This document shows, piece after piece, positions 1 to 11,465 of a stretch of 64,000 nucleotides of DNA; the first letter of the stretch is position 1; every line of letters starts with the position of its first letter. The position numbers and the translations under genes were made by a program. The DNA is from Neisseria chenwenguii (GTDB taxonomy: Bacteria; Pseudomonadota; Gammaproteobacteria; Burkholderiales; Neisseriaceae). The notes under the pieces are model-generated. The model searched no databases. It was not told the origin of the DNA and was given only the letters and a program-made list of their open reading frames with translations. The DNA is taken from contig NZ_CP022278.1 of assembly GCF_002216145.1 (NCBI RefSeq), positions 558,001 through 622,000 on the forward strand, written 5' to 3'.

Positions 1-819
1 ACGCGCCATGTGCCGATGGTTATTTCCCGCCGAACGTTCGCACGCCTGCTCGCCATCACCGATTTCCTGCCCGGCTATTTCGCAGGCAGCAACGCCGACC
101 TGCCCATCGTCGGCGGCTCGATCCTGACCCACGACCACTACCAGACCGGCCGCCACACCTTTGCGATGGAAAAAGCGCCGGTGGAAAAAAGTTTTACCTT
201 TGCGGGTTTTGAAGACATCCGCGCGGGGATTGTGAAATGGCCGATGTCGGTCATCCGCCTCAACGGCGGCGACAAAGCCCGCCTGACCGACCTGGCGGAA
301 AAAATCCTCCAAGCCTGGCGCGGCTATTCCGACGAAAGCGCAGACGTCATTGCCGAAAGCGGCGGCGAACCGCACCACACCGTTACCCCGATTGCCCGCC
401 AAAAAGACGGCGGCTACGAATTGGATCTGGTTCTGCGCGACAACCACACTTCGGCCGAATTCCCCGACGGCGTGTACCATCCGCACCCCGATGTCCAGCA
501 CATCAAAAAAGAAAACATCGGCCTGATCGAAGTTATGGGGCTGGCCATTCTGCCGCCGCGCCTGAAAGACGAAATGCGCGAAGTGGAAAAATTCCTGCTC
601 GGCCGACCCTGCGGCGTCGAGGGCTACCACCTAGGCTGGGCAGGCCGTCTGAAAGCGGAACACCCCGCCGTTTCTTCGGAGGCGGAGGCGCAAAATATCG
701 TGCGCCAATCCGTCGGCAGAATTTTCGCCCGCGTATTGGAAGACGCCGGCGTCTATAAACGCACGTCCGAGGGCATGGCGGCGTTTGTACGTTTTGTCGA
801 AAGCGTGGGCATTCTGTAA
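1..819 (+). CDS. galT: UDP-glucose-hexose-1-phosphate uridylyltransferase, C-terminal part (5' cut by window edge)
   Basis: Leloir pathway enzyme swapping UMP between UDP-glucose and galactose-1-phosphate. The frame is open from base 1, so the gene starts before the window; an internal ATG at 10-25 is not the real start. The fragment contains [12 protein letters not shown] followed by ILTHDHYQ, a block I recognise from the class II (Lactobacillus/Bacillus-type) GalT family, which differs from the E. coli HPHGQ class. About 270 of a usual 490-500 residues are visible. galE follows 79 bases downstream on the same strand, then lacZ, which supports a galactose role. An inverted uptake-sequence pair at 824-861 follows the stop and may end or attenuate transcription. 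Confidence 0.85.
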   Translation, partial: TRHVPMVISRRTFARLLAITDFLPGYFAGSNADLPIVGGSILTHDHYQTGRHTFAMEKAPVEKSFTFAGFEDIRAGIVKWPMSVIRLNGGDKARLTDLAEKILQAWRGYSDESADVIAESGGEPHHTVTPIARQKDGGYELDLVLRDNHTSAEFPDGVYHPHPDVQHIKKENIGLIEVMGLAILPPRLKDEMREVEKFLLGRPCGVEGYHLGWAGRLKAEHPAVSSEAEAQNIVRQSVGRIFARVLEDAGVYKRTSEGMAAFVRFVESVGIL

Positions 820-823
820 AATC

Positions 824-861
824 AGGCCGTCTGAAAACGGATTTACTTTTTCAGACGGCCT
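824..861 (+). terminator. Inverted uptake-sequence hairpin after galT
   Basis: AGGCCGTCTGAA and its reverse complement are separated by 14 bases, forming a 12 bp stem. Such paired uptake words serve as terminators in Neisseria. The T run is weak and galE starts 38 bases later, so read-through is possible. Confidence 0.5.
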
Positions 862-898
862 CATTCAAAAATGACCGGTTACATTAAAGGAAACAGAC

Positions 899-1897
899 AT
901 GACCGTATTGGTATTGGGCGGCGCGGGCTACATCGGCTCGCACACCGTCGACCGCCTCGTTGAAGCGGGAAAAGAAAAAGTCGTCGTCGTCGATAATCTG
1001 GCCACCGGCCACTGCGCTGCCGTCCATCCCGACGCAACGTTCCTCCAAGGCGATTTGGCCGACAAAACCTTTATGCGCCAAGTATTTGCCGAATATCCCG
1101 ACATCGACGCCGTCATCCATTTCGCCGCCTTTTCGCTGGTGGCCGAATCGATGGCAGAACCGCTGAAATATTTCGACAACAACACCTGCGGCATGGTCAG
1201 CCTCTTGGAAGTGATGAACGAATGCGGCGTCAAACGCATCGTCTTCTCCTCCACCGCAGCCACCTACGGCATTCCCGAGCGTATGCCCATCCGCGAAGAC
1301 GACCCGCAGAAACCGATCAACCCCTACGGCGAAAGCAAACTGATGATGGAAACCGTGATGCGCTGGTCGGATCAGGCATACGGCATCAAATTCGTGCCGC
1401 TGCGCTATTTCAACGTTGCCGGCGCCAAACCCGACGGTTCCATCGGCGAAGACCACCACCCCGAAACCCACCTGCTGCCGATTATCCTCCAAGTCGCGCA
1501 GGGCAAACGCGACAAGCTGATGATTTTCGGCGACGACTACAACACTCCCGACGGCACCAACATCCGCGACTACGTCCACCCATTCGACCTGGCCGACGCG
1601 CACATCCTTGCCGTCGACTACCTGCGCCGCGGCGGCGAATCGACCGCGTTCAACTTGGGCTCATCCACCGGTTTTTCCAACCTGCAAATCCTCGAAGCCG
1701 CCCGCAAAGTCACCGGCAAACCGATACCCGCCGAATTCGCCCCGCGCCGCCCGGGCGACCCCGACACGCTGATTGCCGCGTCCGACAAAGCCCGCAGCGT
1801 CTTGGGCTGGCAGCCGCAGTTTGACGACATCGGCAAAATCATCGAAACCGCCTGGAAATGGCATTCCACCCATCCGAACGGCTACGACGACCGCTGA
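899..1897 (+). CDS. galE: UDP-glucose 4-epimerase
   Basis: Interconverts UDP-galactose and UDP-glucose in the cytosol, feeding the Leloir pathway and, in Neisseria, also lipooligosaccharide sugar supply. The 332-residue length is normal for the family. A Rossmann NAD-binding motif GGAGYIGSH lies at residues 7-15, the catalytic SST is near 117-119 and YGESK supplies Y143 and K147. AAAGGAAAC precedes the ATG at a good distance. It lies between galT and lacZ on the same strand. An inverted uptake pair follows the stop. Confidence 0.95.
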   Translation: MTVLVLGGAGYIGSHTVDRLVEAGKEKVVVVDNLATGHCAAVHPDATFLQGDLADKTFMRQVFAEYPDIDAVIHFAAFSLVAESMAEPLKYFDNNTCGMVSLLEVMNECGVKRIVFSSTAATYGIPERMPIREDDPQKPINPYGESKLMMETVMRWSDQAYGIKFVPLRYFNVAGAKPDGSIGEDHHPETHLLPIILQVAQGKRDKLMIFGDDYNTPDGTNIRDYVHPFDLADAHILAVDYLRRGGESTAFNLGSSTGFSNLQILEAARKVTGKPIPAEFAPRRPGDPDTLIAASDKARSVLGWQPQFDDIGKIIETAWKWHSTHPNGYDDR

Positions 1898-1904
1898 CCG
1901 GCAG

Positions 1905-1943
1905 ATGCCGTCTGAAACGCCCCGCGCGGTTTTCAGACGGCAT
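1905..1943 (+). terminator. Inverted uptake-sequence hairpin after galE
   Basis: ATGCCGTCTGAA and its reverse complement flank a 15-base GC-rich loop, giving a 12 bp stem followed by TATTT. It lies 8 bases after the galE stop codon. It probably terminates galE transcription, so lacZ may have its own promoter in the 1944-2035 gap. Confidence 0.5.
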
Positions 1944-2033
1944 TATTTCCATCCGTCCCGTTTTGCGGCGTTTTCCCAACCGCAGAAGGCCGTCTGAAAA
2001 CGCCGAACCGCCCCAATATCCGGCGGACCTTAA

Positions 2034-5078
<3,045 letters not shown>

Positions 5079-5093
5079 GCAGGAAATACAAAA

Positions 5094-5123
5094 AGGCCGT
5101 CTGAAATTTCAGACGGCTTTTTT
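5094..5123 (+). terminator. Rho-independent terminator of lacZ
   Basis: Inverted uptake words with a two-base loop form a tight 11 bp stem, followed directly by six T residues. It lies 16 bases after the lacZ stop. Confidence 0.8.
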
Positions 5124-5193
5124 ACCGTTTCAAGACATCCTACGCTTGCTGAGATCAAACGTGCAAATTTTGTAGGACAGGATTGAACCAGTT

Positions 5194-5596
5194 TTACAAA
5201 TAACACACGCCTTTTACGACAAACGCTTTTTCATACTGCCCAAGCGGGCCGAACGTTTTGCCATTGTTTTGTGAGGCTGTTTTTTCATACCCTTCCAAGC
5301 AGACATTTTCCAACGTCACTTCATAACTTTTTTGTCTGTTTCGGTCGGCTGAAATCATTTTATTGAGTAATTGATGTTCATCTATTAGGAAATATTTTTC
5401 ATTTTTATAGCGAAATTCAGCACGTTCGAATGAAAAGTGGATACCTCCCCGCACCCTTACCGTTTTTGTATTTTCATGACGCACCGTCTGCCTGGTTGTC
5501 TCATTCTGCTTTAGCTTGTCGGCTTGCCCGTCTTCTTTATGTACAGGAAGCCAGTAAAATTGGAAGGATTAAAAAGAAAAAAGCTTTCCTCATCAT
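5194..5596 (-). pseudogene. Small lipoprotein gene broken by a frameshift
   Basis: Reading the minus strand from 5596 gives a clear lipoprotein signal: MMRKAFFFLILPILLASC, with lipobox LASC, then Thr and a stop at 5539-5537. Another frame is open from 5568 to a stop at 5194 and reads KEDGQADKLKQNETTRQ onward for about 113 residues. It is charged and holds two cysteines near its C-terminus. Removing one A from the TGTACATAAAG stretch (about 5535-5545) joins the parts as LASC-TKEDGQ. So I read a one-base insertion in a roughly 130-residue lipoprotein gene. An in-frame ATG at 5611 is another possible start; neither has a good ribosome site. It lies just after the double-glycine peptide gene in the same direction. 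The body family is not recognised; sequencing error is possible. Confidence 0.5.
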
Positions 5597-5614
5597 TTTA
5601 TTTAGGGTCATATC

Positions 5615-5660
5615 ATCTAACTGTTGGGATTTATTTCAAAATATGCCATATCCCTTTAAA
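5615..5660 (-). pseudogene. Decayed second copy of a double-glycine leader and its ribosome site
   Basis: On the minus strand this stretch resembles the ribosome-site and leader region of the peptide gene at 5867. Aligned by eye, 24 of 27 positions match in the block from TTTGAA to GTTNGAT, and an AAGG sits at the same relative place. The start codon is lost, a one-base gap breaks the frame and the Gly-Gly codons are gone. It overlaps the end of the upstream peptide gene, so it looks like the remnant of a tandem peptide gene whose core was deleted. Confidence 0.5.
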
Positions 5661-5867
5661 AGACTCAAAGAAATATGGCATTATTTTATTTATCGGAGGC
5701 AAATCATGAAACCACGTATTGCCTTCAACTTGATTGCGCAGAGCATTCCACCAATATCCCCCAAGCCTCTGCCGCCTGTAGTCTTCTACGTTTTCACTTA
5801 AAGGGCGCAATGTAAGGTTTAACCCGCCATTGACCATATCCAACTGTTGGAGATTTAATTCAAACAT
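5631..5867 (-). CDS. Double-glycine leader peptide precursor (putative class II bacteriocin or signal peptide)
   Basis: 78 residues starting MFELNLQQLDMVNGG. This is a canonical double-glycine leader: hydrophobic residues at -4 (V12), -7 (L9) and -12 (L4) relative to the G14-G15 cut, the form removed by C39-peptidase ABC exporters. The predicted core is 63 residues with no cysteine. It has YWW near its middle and an aromatic, basic C-terminal part. AAGGAG at 5879-5874 sits six bases before the ATG, an excellent ribosome site, which argues strongly for translation. The gene is much more AT-rich than its neighbours. The C-terminal codons run into a decayed duplicate leader, so the original end may have differed. 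No exporter lies in this window. The core matches no family I recognise; antimicrobial activity is inference from the leader. Confidence 0.6.
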   Translation of the reverse strand: MFELNLQQLDMVNGGLNLTLRPLSENVEDYRRQRLGGYWWNALRNQVEGNTWFHDLPPINKIMPYFFESFKGIWHILK

Positions 5868-5880
5868 TACATTCTCCTTA

Positions 5881-6257
5881 AAAAGTTAAGATTACTCAAA
5901 TTCAATCAAAAGATTGGACCTGTAGGACAAAAAAACAGTATTTGGGTTTACTTTAATAAAGTTAATTTATATATTTTCGGGTAAAATTATTCTTCCTATA
6001 CTGTAAAAAGATACTTATTGAAATTCGTAGCATACGTAGATGCGGTTAGTTTTGCCTCAAGCAAAGCGTAACCGTACAAACTCTTATGCCGTCTGAAAGC
6101 ATTTCAACCTTTCAGACGACATTTTTACCGTTTCAACACATTCGTACTACGCTTGCTGCATTTCTTAGATCCCGTAACCGCCCAAAAAGACTACTCCGCC
6201 TCCTCCCTTACCGTGCATGAAATTTTGAGTAGTAAGCAGCGGGAATTGGGTTAAAAA
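5881..6257. other. AT-rich intergenic stretch upstream of the double-glycine peptide gene
   Basis: No gene is seen. The 5885-6000 part is very AT-rich and should hold the minus-strand promoter of the peptide gene, though no convincing -35/-10 pair stands out. At about 6032-6077 is a degraded copy of the GCGGTTAG...CGTAACCGTACAA repeat found complete near 38.5 and 63 kb. An imperfect inverted uptake pair lies at 6086-6121. TGTAGGACA occurs at 5921-5929 and again at 5171-5179, on either side of the peptide and lipoprotein genes. Confidence 0.5.
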
Positions 6258-6295
6258 ATGCCGTCTGAAAAAGTTTGTATTTTTTCAGACGGCAT
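6258..6295 (-). terminator. Inverted uptake-sequence hairpin downstream of the small membrane protein gene
   Basis: ATGCCGTCTGAAAAA and its complement form a 15 bp stem. On the minus strand it lies 26 bases after the stop of the two-helix protein gene. It would separate that gene from the double-glycine peptide gene. Confidence 0.6.
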
Positions 6296-6321
6296 CGTGT
6301 ATCAACAAACTCCAATATCCG

Positions 6322-6549
6322 TTATTTAAAATTAATATACACCAACATGCCCACCAACAAACTGATACCCAACCAAAGCAGTATTTTCGTTTCCACCCAC
6401 CTGTCTTCCCAAAATTTGCCCTGAAATGCACTCATGATATCGGGTTTGAAACAGTATTTAATGCACTCAATAAATTCTTCCCGGTCTTCAAACAGCAAAT
6501 AGTAAAGCATGGCGGAGGTCAATAAGAAAAATAATATAGCGAAAAGCAT
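6322..6549 (-). CDS. Small two-helix membrane protein of unknown function
   Basis: 75 residues beginning MLFAILFFLLTSAML. A hydrophobic segment covers residues 1-20 and a second about 56-73; between them is a charged segment with two cysteines (C29, C33). The frame also has an ATG at 6570, but TAGGAG lies five bases before the ATG at 6549, so the shorter form is chosen. It is in the same AT-rich patch and direction as the double-glycine peptide gene, but a hairpin separates them. Its size and topology would fit an immunity protein, but nothing in the sequence proves that. Family not recognised. Confidence 0.6.
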   Translation of the reverse strand: MLFAILFFLLTSAMLYYLLFEDREEFIECIKYCFKPDIMSAFQGKFWEDRWVETKILLWLGISLLVGMLVYINFK

Positions 6550-6675
6550 TTTATCTCCTATATCACTCATTAAACTTCCTGCGAAACCACTGTATTAATT
6601 AACCGCGCGGGCTGAAGCCTACCCTACGCAGTTTCACAGAAAATCTATTATGACAAAAATGCCGTCTGAAAAATA

Positions 6676-6725
6676 GGCGTAAGGGGCATTTCGGGTGTTT
6701 TTAGCCCCCAAATGTCCCTTACGCC
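6676..6725. repeat. Inverted repeat GGCGTAAGGGGCATTT
   Basis: Two 16-base arms match at 15 positions around an 18-base centre, between the small membrane protein gene and the alpha-galactosidase terminator. No coding role is seen. Confidence 0.6.
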
Positions 6726-6789
6726 GAATTGCCTTTCCGTCGGATTCAAGAACCCGGCCTACATCCGCACATTGTCCGAAACCAAAAAA

Positions 6790-6815
6790 AGGCCGTCTGA
6801 AATTTCAGACGGCCC
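6790..6815 (-). terminator. Terminator downstream of the alpha-galactosidase gene
   Basis: AGGCCGTCTGAA is followed after two bases by its reverse complement, 16 bases past the minus-strand stop. Reading the minus strand, the stem runs into CCTTTTTTT, a good intrinsic terminator. Confidence 0.75.
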
Positions 6816-6830
6816 CGTTCTGCTGCAATG

Positions 6831-8963
6831 CTACACCCGTTCGAATCCGAACAAGACGGCGCTTTGCGGGTCGATGCTCGGGATGCTTAATCCCGTGTCG
6901 GCCAGCCATTCTCCGCTGACGGTATATTCTTTGCCCTCCAGAATGCCGGTAAACCATTGCGGATAGGTTTTCATCAGGTGTCCGCCCCTACCCTCGCGGA
7001 TGTAGTCGGCTACGGCCAATACTTTGACGCGGTAGCGGGCTTCGGGTTGCAGGTTCGGAATGCGCAGCCGTCCCAGATATTTGTATTCGGGCTGATCGAG
7101 CTGGCTGACGAGGAATACGGCTTGGGATTTGTCTTTGGCGACCACGCCGTTGATGAGTGTGTTTTCATCGATGCTGTCGAGGCGGGTAACGTCTCCGCTG
7201 TGCAGGAGCGGGCGCAGTTCTTTGTGCAGCGCGATGTATTTGGCAAAGCCTGCGCATTCTTCGTCACCTTCTTTGACAGGGTCGAGCTCGACGCCCATGT
7301 GGCCGAACAGGGCGGTCAGGCCGCGGAAGAGGAAGGAGAAGTTGCGGTGGGTGGTGTGGCAGTGGCGTCCGCCGATGTGGCAGCCCATGACTTCAGGCGG
7401 AAAGAAGTAGCTCATGCCGCGCTGGATTTTCTGGCGCATCAGGGCGTCGTTGTTGTCGGAAACCCAGAAACGCTGGCAGTGTTTCAGGATTTCGTAGTCG
7501 ATGCGGCCGCCGCCCGAGGAGCAGCTTTCGATTTCTACGTCGGGATAGCGTTCCTGCAAAATGGCAAACAGGCGGTAGGCGGCTTCGGTTTGGGCGACGA
7601 CGGCAGCACGGCCTAGGTGGCCGGGCTGTACCAGACGGCGGTTGTGGTCCCATTTGATGTAGTCGATGTCGTGGTTGCCCAAGAGCCAATCCATGCGTTC
7701 GAGCAGATAGTCGAAGGCTTCGGGGTTGACTAAATCGAGGACGAACTGGTGCCGTTCTTCGGGCTGGTCGTAACCGTCGAGCGCCAACAGCCAGTCAGGA
7801 TGGGCGCGGTAGAGATTGCTGTTTTTGTTGATCATCTCCAGCTCGACCCAAATGCCGAACTCCATACCGAGTTTTTTTACGGCGTCGATGACGGGCGTCA
7901 GCCCCTGCGGGTATTTTTTCCCGTCGAGATACCAGTCGCCCAAGCCGCCCCAGTCGTCGTTGCGGCCGATAAACCAGCCGTCGTCGATGATGTAGCGCTC
8001 TACGCCCATCTGCGCGGCTTTTTCCGCCATGGCGATGATGTGGTCGGGTTTGTGGTCAAATGTTACGCCTTCCCAGATGTTCAGATGTACGGGGCGTTTG
8101 GCGCTGCGGAAACGGACGATATGCCGGCGCACATGGTCGTGGAATTGGTTGGACATTTTGTTCAGGCCCCTGTCGGAATAGGTGCCGTACACCCACGGCG
8201 TGCTGTGGCTTTCGCCCTGCGCCAGCACAATTTCGCCGGGAAGGTAGAGGTTTTCCAGTTGGGCGTGGCGGCGGCCGTCGATTAAAACGTCGGCACGGAT
8301 GCGGTGGTTGCCCGACCAGGCCAGATGCAGCCCCCACACGCGGCCGTGTTCCTGATTGAAGCCTTCGCTGCCGACAACCATGCCCGGCCAGTATTCGTGC
8401 GAGGTGCGGCCGTGGCGGTTTTCCTGTACGAATGCGCCGTGCCGCAGTTTGGTGCGGTTTTCCTGAAATTCGCGGCACCAGCGGCCGTAAAAGCTCAATA
8501 CTTCTTCAGCGTAATCGGGCAGCGGAAGGGTAACGGCGAGACGGTTGAGGGTGTAGTTTCCCGCGCCGAGGTTGGTCAGGGTATGGCGGAATTTGAACAC
8601 GCCGTTTTCATCGGTTTCGATTTCGCTGCGCAAGCCCAGTTTGGCAACGGCATCTTCCGCATCGATAATCAGGCAGCTGTTTTCCTGACTGATTTTGACC
8701 GTATTGAAAACCGGCGCCCAATCCAGCCCGTCGCGGTGGCCTTCGATGCCAGAGACGCCGAAAAAGCCGCGGCCGTTTTCCGCCGCCAGCGTAATCGGAA
8801 TATCGACGTCCAAACTGCCGTTGGACACGCCGCGCTCGAGCGTAAACACGTCGGATTCGTCAAAATTCGCCAAGTGCGCGCCCCAATAGAGGATTTCCGC
8901 AGGCTCGGTGCGCACGATCAGGTCGGTATCCTTACTCTGCAAACGGATGATTTTTGCAGTCAT
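6831..8963 (-). CDS. Alpha-galactosidase, GH36
   Basis: Releases galactose from alpha-1,6-galactosides such as melibiose and raffinose. The 710 residues fit bacterial GH36 enzymes (AgaA/RafA type): N-terminal beta-sandwich to about 290, then a barrel with DDGWF at 327-331, nucleophile D439 in KWDHN, the ESCSSGGGR loop at 479-487 and acid/base D503 in SDNND. No secretion signal is seen, so it is cytosolic and depends on a permease. AAGGAG lies seven bases before the ATG. It is 72 bases downstream of lacY in the same direction, presumably one transcript, so the LacY-type carrier may bring in its substrate. E. coli LacY can carry melibiose, which makes this plausible. Confidence 0.93.
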   Translation of the reverse strand: MTAKIIRLQSKDTDLIVRTEPAEILYWGAHLANFDESDVFTLERGVSNGSLDVDIPITLAAENGRGFFGVSGIEGHRDGLDWAPVFNTVKISQENSCLIIDAEDAVAKLGLRSEIETDENGVFKFRHTLTNLGAGNYTLNRLAVTLPLPDYAEEVLSFYGRWCREFQENRTKLRHGAFVQENRHGRTSHEYWPGMVVGSEGFNQEHGRVWGLHLAWSGNHRIRADVLIDGRRHAQLENLYLPGEIVLAQGESHSTPWVYGTYSDRGLNKMSNQFHDHVRRHIVRFRSAKRPVHLNIWEGVTFDHKPDHIIAMAEKAAQMGVERYIIDDGWFIGRNDDWGGLGDWYLDGKKYPQGLTPVIDAVKKLGMEFGIWVELEMINKNSNLYRAHPDWLLALDGYDQPEERHQFVLDLVNPEAFDYLLERMDWLLGNHDIDYIKWDHNRRLVQPGHLGRAAVVAQTEAAYRLFAILQERYPDVEIESCSSGGGRIDYEILKHCQRFWVSDNNDALMRQKIQRGMSYFFPPEVMGCHIGGRHCHTTHRNFSFLFRGLTALFGHMGVELDPVKEGDEECAGFAKYIALHKELRPLLHSGDVTRLDSIDENTLINGVVAKDKSQAVFLVSQLDQPEYKYLGRLRIPNLQPEARYRVKVLAVADYIREGRGGHLMKTYPQWFTGILEGKEYTVSGEWLADTGLSIPSIDPQSAVLFGFERV

Positions 8964-9035
8964 TTTGCCACTCCTTTGTAAAGGTAATTTTGAGAAAACG
9001 GCATCCGCGCGCCGCAGATGCCGTCTGAAAAAACG

Positions 9036-10289
9036 TCAGTTCCGAACCAGGGCTTTTTTCGGGCCGGTCAGCACGACCGCCGACAGCAGGGTAAAGCCCG
9101 CCGCGATGCTGCCCAAAAGCAGGTAGCTGGAATGAAAGCCCATGCTGTCGTACATCGCGCCCACATAGGTGGACATAAACATCATGGTAATCTGCTTGCC
9201 GAAGCCGTAGGCCACCAGATAAATCGTTGCCGAATATTTTTCGTCGAACACAGTCGTGATGTATTTAAACATCCCCACCAGCAGAAACGGCACTTCAAAC
9301 ATATGCAGCGTTTTCAGGATAATCACCTGCACCGCGCTGCCCGCGAAAGACGAACCCAAAATCCGCACCGTCATGATGCCTCCGGCCAGCAACAGCGCAT
9401 TTTTCGCACCGATTTTGTTGACCAGAAGCGGGGCGAAAAACATAATCGCCGCATTCAGCAGCTCGCCGAAAGTCGTAACATAACCGAAGGCTTCCGTGCC
9501 CTGCTCTTTCGACGCGAAAAACGACGTGAAGAAATTGGCAAACTGCTGGTCGAAAATATCGTAGGTACACGACACGCCGATTACATAAGCCAGCAGCGCC
9601 CAAAAACGCGGCTGTTTGAGCAGCGCCAGCGCCTGCCCGAGGGAAACCTTGCTATGATGGCTTTCACCCGCGCTTTTCCGATCCAAATCATCGGTTTTGG
9701 CGAAAAACAGCAATACAAACAATACCACCGCAGCCGCCGAACCCATCCAAAACACCAGATTCGGATCAACGCCGAACAAAATACCGACAATCGATGTGCA
9801 CAACGCCCAGCCCAGCATCCCGAACATCCGTGCGCGACCGAACTCGAAATTGCTGTGACGGCTGACTTTCTCCACAAACGCCTCAGATGCCGGCGCACCG
9901 CCCGAAAACACAAAGCCCATATACAGACCGCCCGCAACCGCACCGGCCACGACATTGCTTTTCAGCAGCGGGCTGAACACATAAATAAAAAACGGTGCAA
10001 ACAGAATCAGCCCCACCGCCAAAATCCACAGCAGGTGTTTTTTCAGCCCCATCTTGTCGGTAATGTAACCGAATACCGGCTGCGCACACAGCGCGAAAAA
10101 CGACATAAACGAGAAAACAATCCCCGTATCCGCCTTGCTCAGGCCGTTAATATCGTGCAGCCAGATCGGCAAAAACGGATAACACGCCGCCATGATGAAA
10201 AAGTACAGGAAGAAATACGCTCCGAAAATCCAAAAATTGCGGTTTTTCAGATAGTAACAGTCTTGAAACTCAGATTGCACTTCAGACAT
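9036..10289 (-). CDS. lacY: Lactose permease, MFS oligosaccharide:proton symporter
   Basis: Inner-membrane proton-coupled galactoside carrier with 12 transmembrane helices. With the ATG at 10289 it is 417 residues, the same as E. coli LacY, and aligns closely by eye: YYLKNRNFW at the start, FPLIWLHDIN-like loop ([11 protein letters not shown]), the [16 protein letters not shown] segment holding the sugar-binding Glu and Arg, [23 protein letters not shown] with the coupling Arg and [10 protein letters not shown] with the coupling His and Glu. The frame extends to a TTG at 10304, but CGAGG six bases before the ATG favours 10289. The alpha-galactosidase gene follows. The close match to enterobacterial LacY suggests old horizontal acquisition. 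Confidence 0.96.
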   Translation of the reverse strand: MSEVQSEFQDCYYLKNRNFWIFGAYFFLYFFIMAACYPFLPIWLHDINGLSKADTGIVFSFMSFFALCAQPVFGYITDKMGLKKHLLWILAVGLILFAPFFIYVFSPLLKSNVVAGAVAGGLYMGFVFSGGAPASEAFVEKVSRHSNFEFGRARMFGMLGWALCTSIVGILFGVDPNLVFWMGSAAAVVLFVLLFFAKTDDLDRKSAGESHHSKVSLGQALALLKQPRFWALLAYVIGVSCTYDIFDQQFANFFTSFFASKEQGTEAFGYVTTFGELLNAAIMFFAPLLVNKIGAKNALLLAGGIMTVRILGSSFAGSAVQVIILKTLHMFEVPFLLVGMFKYITTVFDEKYSATIYLVAYGFGKQITMMFMSTYVGAMYDSMGFHSSYLLLGSIAAGFTLLSAVVLTGPKKALVRN

Positions 10290-10322
10290 AACACACCTCG
10301 TCAAATCTAAACAATAAAATCC

Positions 10323-10332
10323 GTAAATTTAC
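10323..10332. promoter_or_regulatory. Palindrome upstream of lacY, possible operator
   Basis: GTAAATTTAC is a perfect 10 bp palindrome 34 bases before the lacY start, and CGTTAACG lies a further 25 bases upstream. Their place fits binding sites for a sugar regulator, but no regulator gene is in the window and no consensus is matched. Confidence 0.25.
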
Positions 10333-10474
10333 CGACTGCGACATTAATACAATTCCCGTTAACGAAACATGCCGAAGCAACCAAACCATGATGTCTGTCA
10401 AAAAAAGCTGTTTTTCCCCGCCGAATCTGTTTCCACAGGGCGGAGACGGCGTTATATTGATATCCCTTGCACAA

Positions 10475-10516
10475 AGGCCGTCTGAAAAGCCAGCATACTT
10501 TTCAGACGGCCTTTTA
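10475..10516 (-). terminator. Inverted uptake-sequence terminator after the FNT channel gene
   Basis: AGGCCGTCTGAAAAG pairs with CTTTTCAGACGGCCT across a short loop, giving a 15-base arm, 21 bases past the FNT gene stop on the minus strand. Confidence 0.65.
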
Positions 10517-10537
10517 TGCGTATTGGCTGTTTCGGTT

Positions 10538-11329
10538 TTAATGGTGTCCGTTTTCCGCCTCCGCCTGTTTGCGATAGGCGAGCGTGTACATCACGCCGAC
10601 GAATACTGCGCCGCCAATGGCGTTACCGATATAAACGGAGATCATGTTGTGGGCAAACTGCGTCCAAGTGATGTCCGCGCCTGCCCAAATGGCAGCGGGA
10701 ATAACGAACATATTGGCAACGACGTGCTGGAAGCCGATTAAGACGAAAATCATGATGGGAAACCAAATGGCCAGAATTTTGCCGGAATAGGTGTGTGCGC
10801 CGTAACAAAGCCATGCACCCATGGCGACCATCCAGTTACAGCCTATGCCGGAAACGACGGCATGGCCGAAGTCGGCGGCGACTTTGCCTTCGGCGACGTG
10901 TATGGTTTCATGCAGGTATCTGCCTTCGGTCAGGCCGAGGTAGTGGCCGAAAAACCAGGCGACAAAAAAGGCGCCGATAACGTTGGCCAAGGTCACGATC
11001 AGCCAGTTGCGCAGCCATTGTGCGGCGGTAATTTTTTTCATCATGACGGCAACGGGTAAAACCATCATGTTGCTGGTAATCAGTTCGCCGCCTCCCAATA
11101 AGATACAGATCAGACCGATGGGGAAGACTGCCGCGCCAAGCAGAGTGGCGAGACTGCCCCATTCTTCGGGCATGCCGCCGACCACGCGGATATAGGCCAA
11201 ATAACCTAAGGAAATAAATGCACCGCCCAAAAAACCGAGTACGGAAAGTTCGGCGGTACTGCCGTTGCCTTTGGCAATACCTTTACCAACGGTTGCATTA
11301 AGGATTTCGTGCGGATAGAAGTCGCTCAT
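10538..11329 (-). CDS. Formate/nitrite transporter family channel (FocA/NirC type)
   Basis: Inner-membrane pentameric anion channel for formate or nitrite. 263 residues from the ATG at 11329, which has AAAGG eight bases upstream; the frame runs further up but without a better site. Family marks are the LGGGELITSNMM segment near residue 80-90, HAVVSGIGCNWMVAMG near 160 and GFQHVVANMF near 200. Six hydrophobic helices are visible and the tail is short and histidine-rich. Whether it carries formate or nitrite cannot be told from sequence; NirC is favoured only because many Neisseria respire nitrite. It stands alone between two hairpins. Confidence 0.85.
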   Translation of the reverse strand: MSDFYPHEILNATVGKGIAKGNGSTAELSVLGFLGGAFISLGYLAYIRVVGGMPEEWGSLATLLGAAVFPIGLICILLGGGELITSNMMVLPVAVMMKKITAAQWLRNWLIVTLANVIGAFFVAWFFGHYLGLTEGRYLHETIHVAEGKVAADFGHAVVSGIGCNWMVAMGAWLCYGAHTYSGKILAIWFPIMIFVLIGFQHVVANMFVIPAAIWAGADITWTQFAHNMISVYIGNAIGGAVFVGVMYTLAYRKQAEAENGHH

Positions 11330-11465
11330 AATAAAGGCCTTTTTGTGAAGTTGCGTGATTTTAAGCAGCTTCCCGCCAGGCACTTTTGATGTAACTCAAC
11401 CACTTTGTGTTGTTGCATGGTGTAATTATCAAGGGTTGGATTGCAATCCCTGCATCAACACAAAA

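Noticed and set aside
9018..10310. Plus-strand open frame of 430 codons opposite lacY
   Set aside because: Arg/Gln/His-rich translation typical of a shadow frame; lacY on the minus strand is unmistakable.
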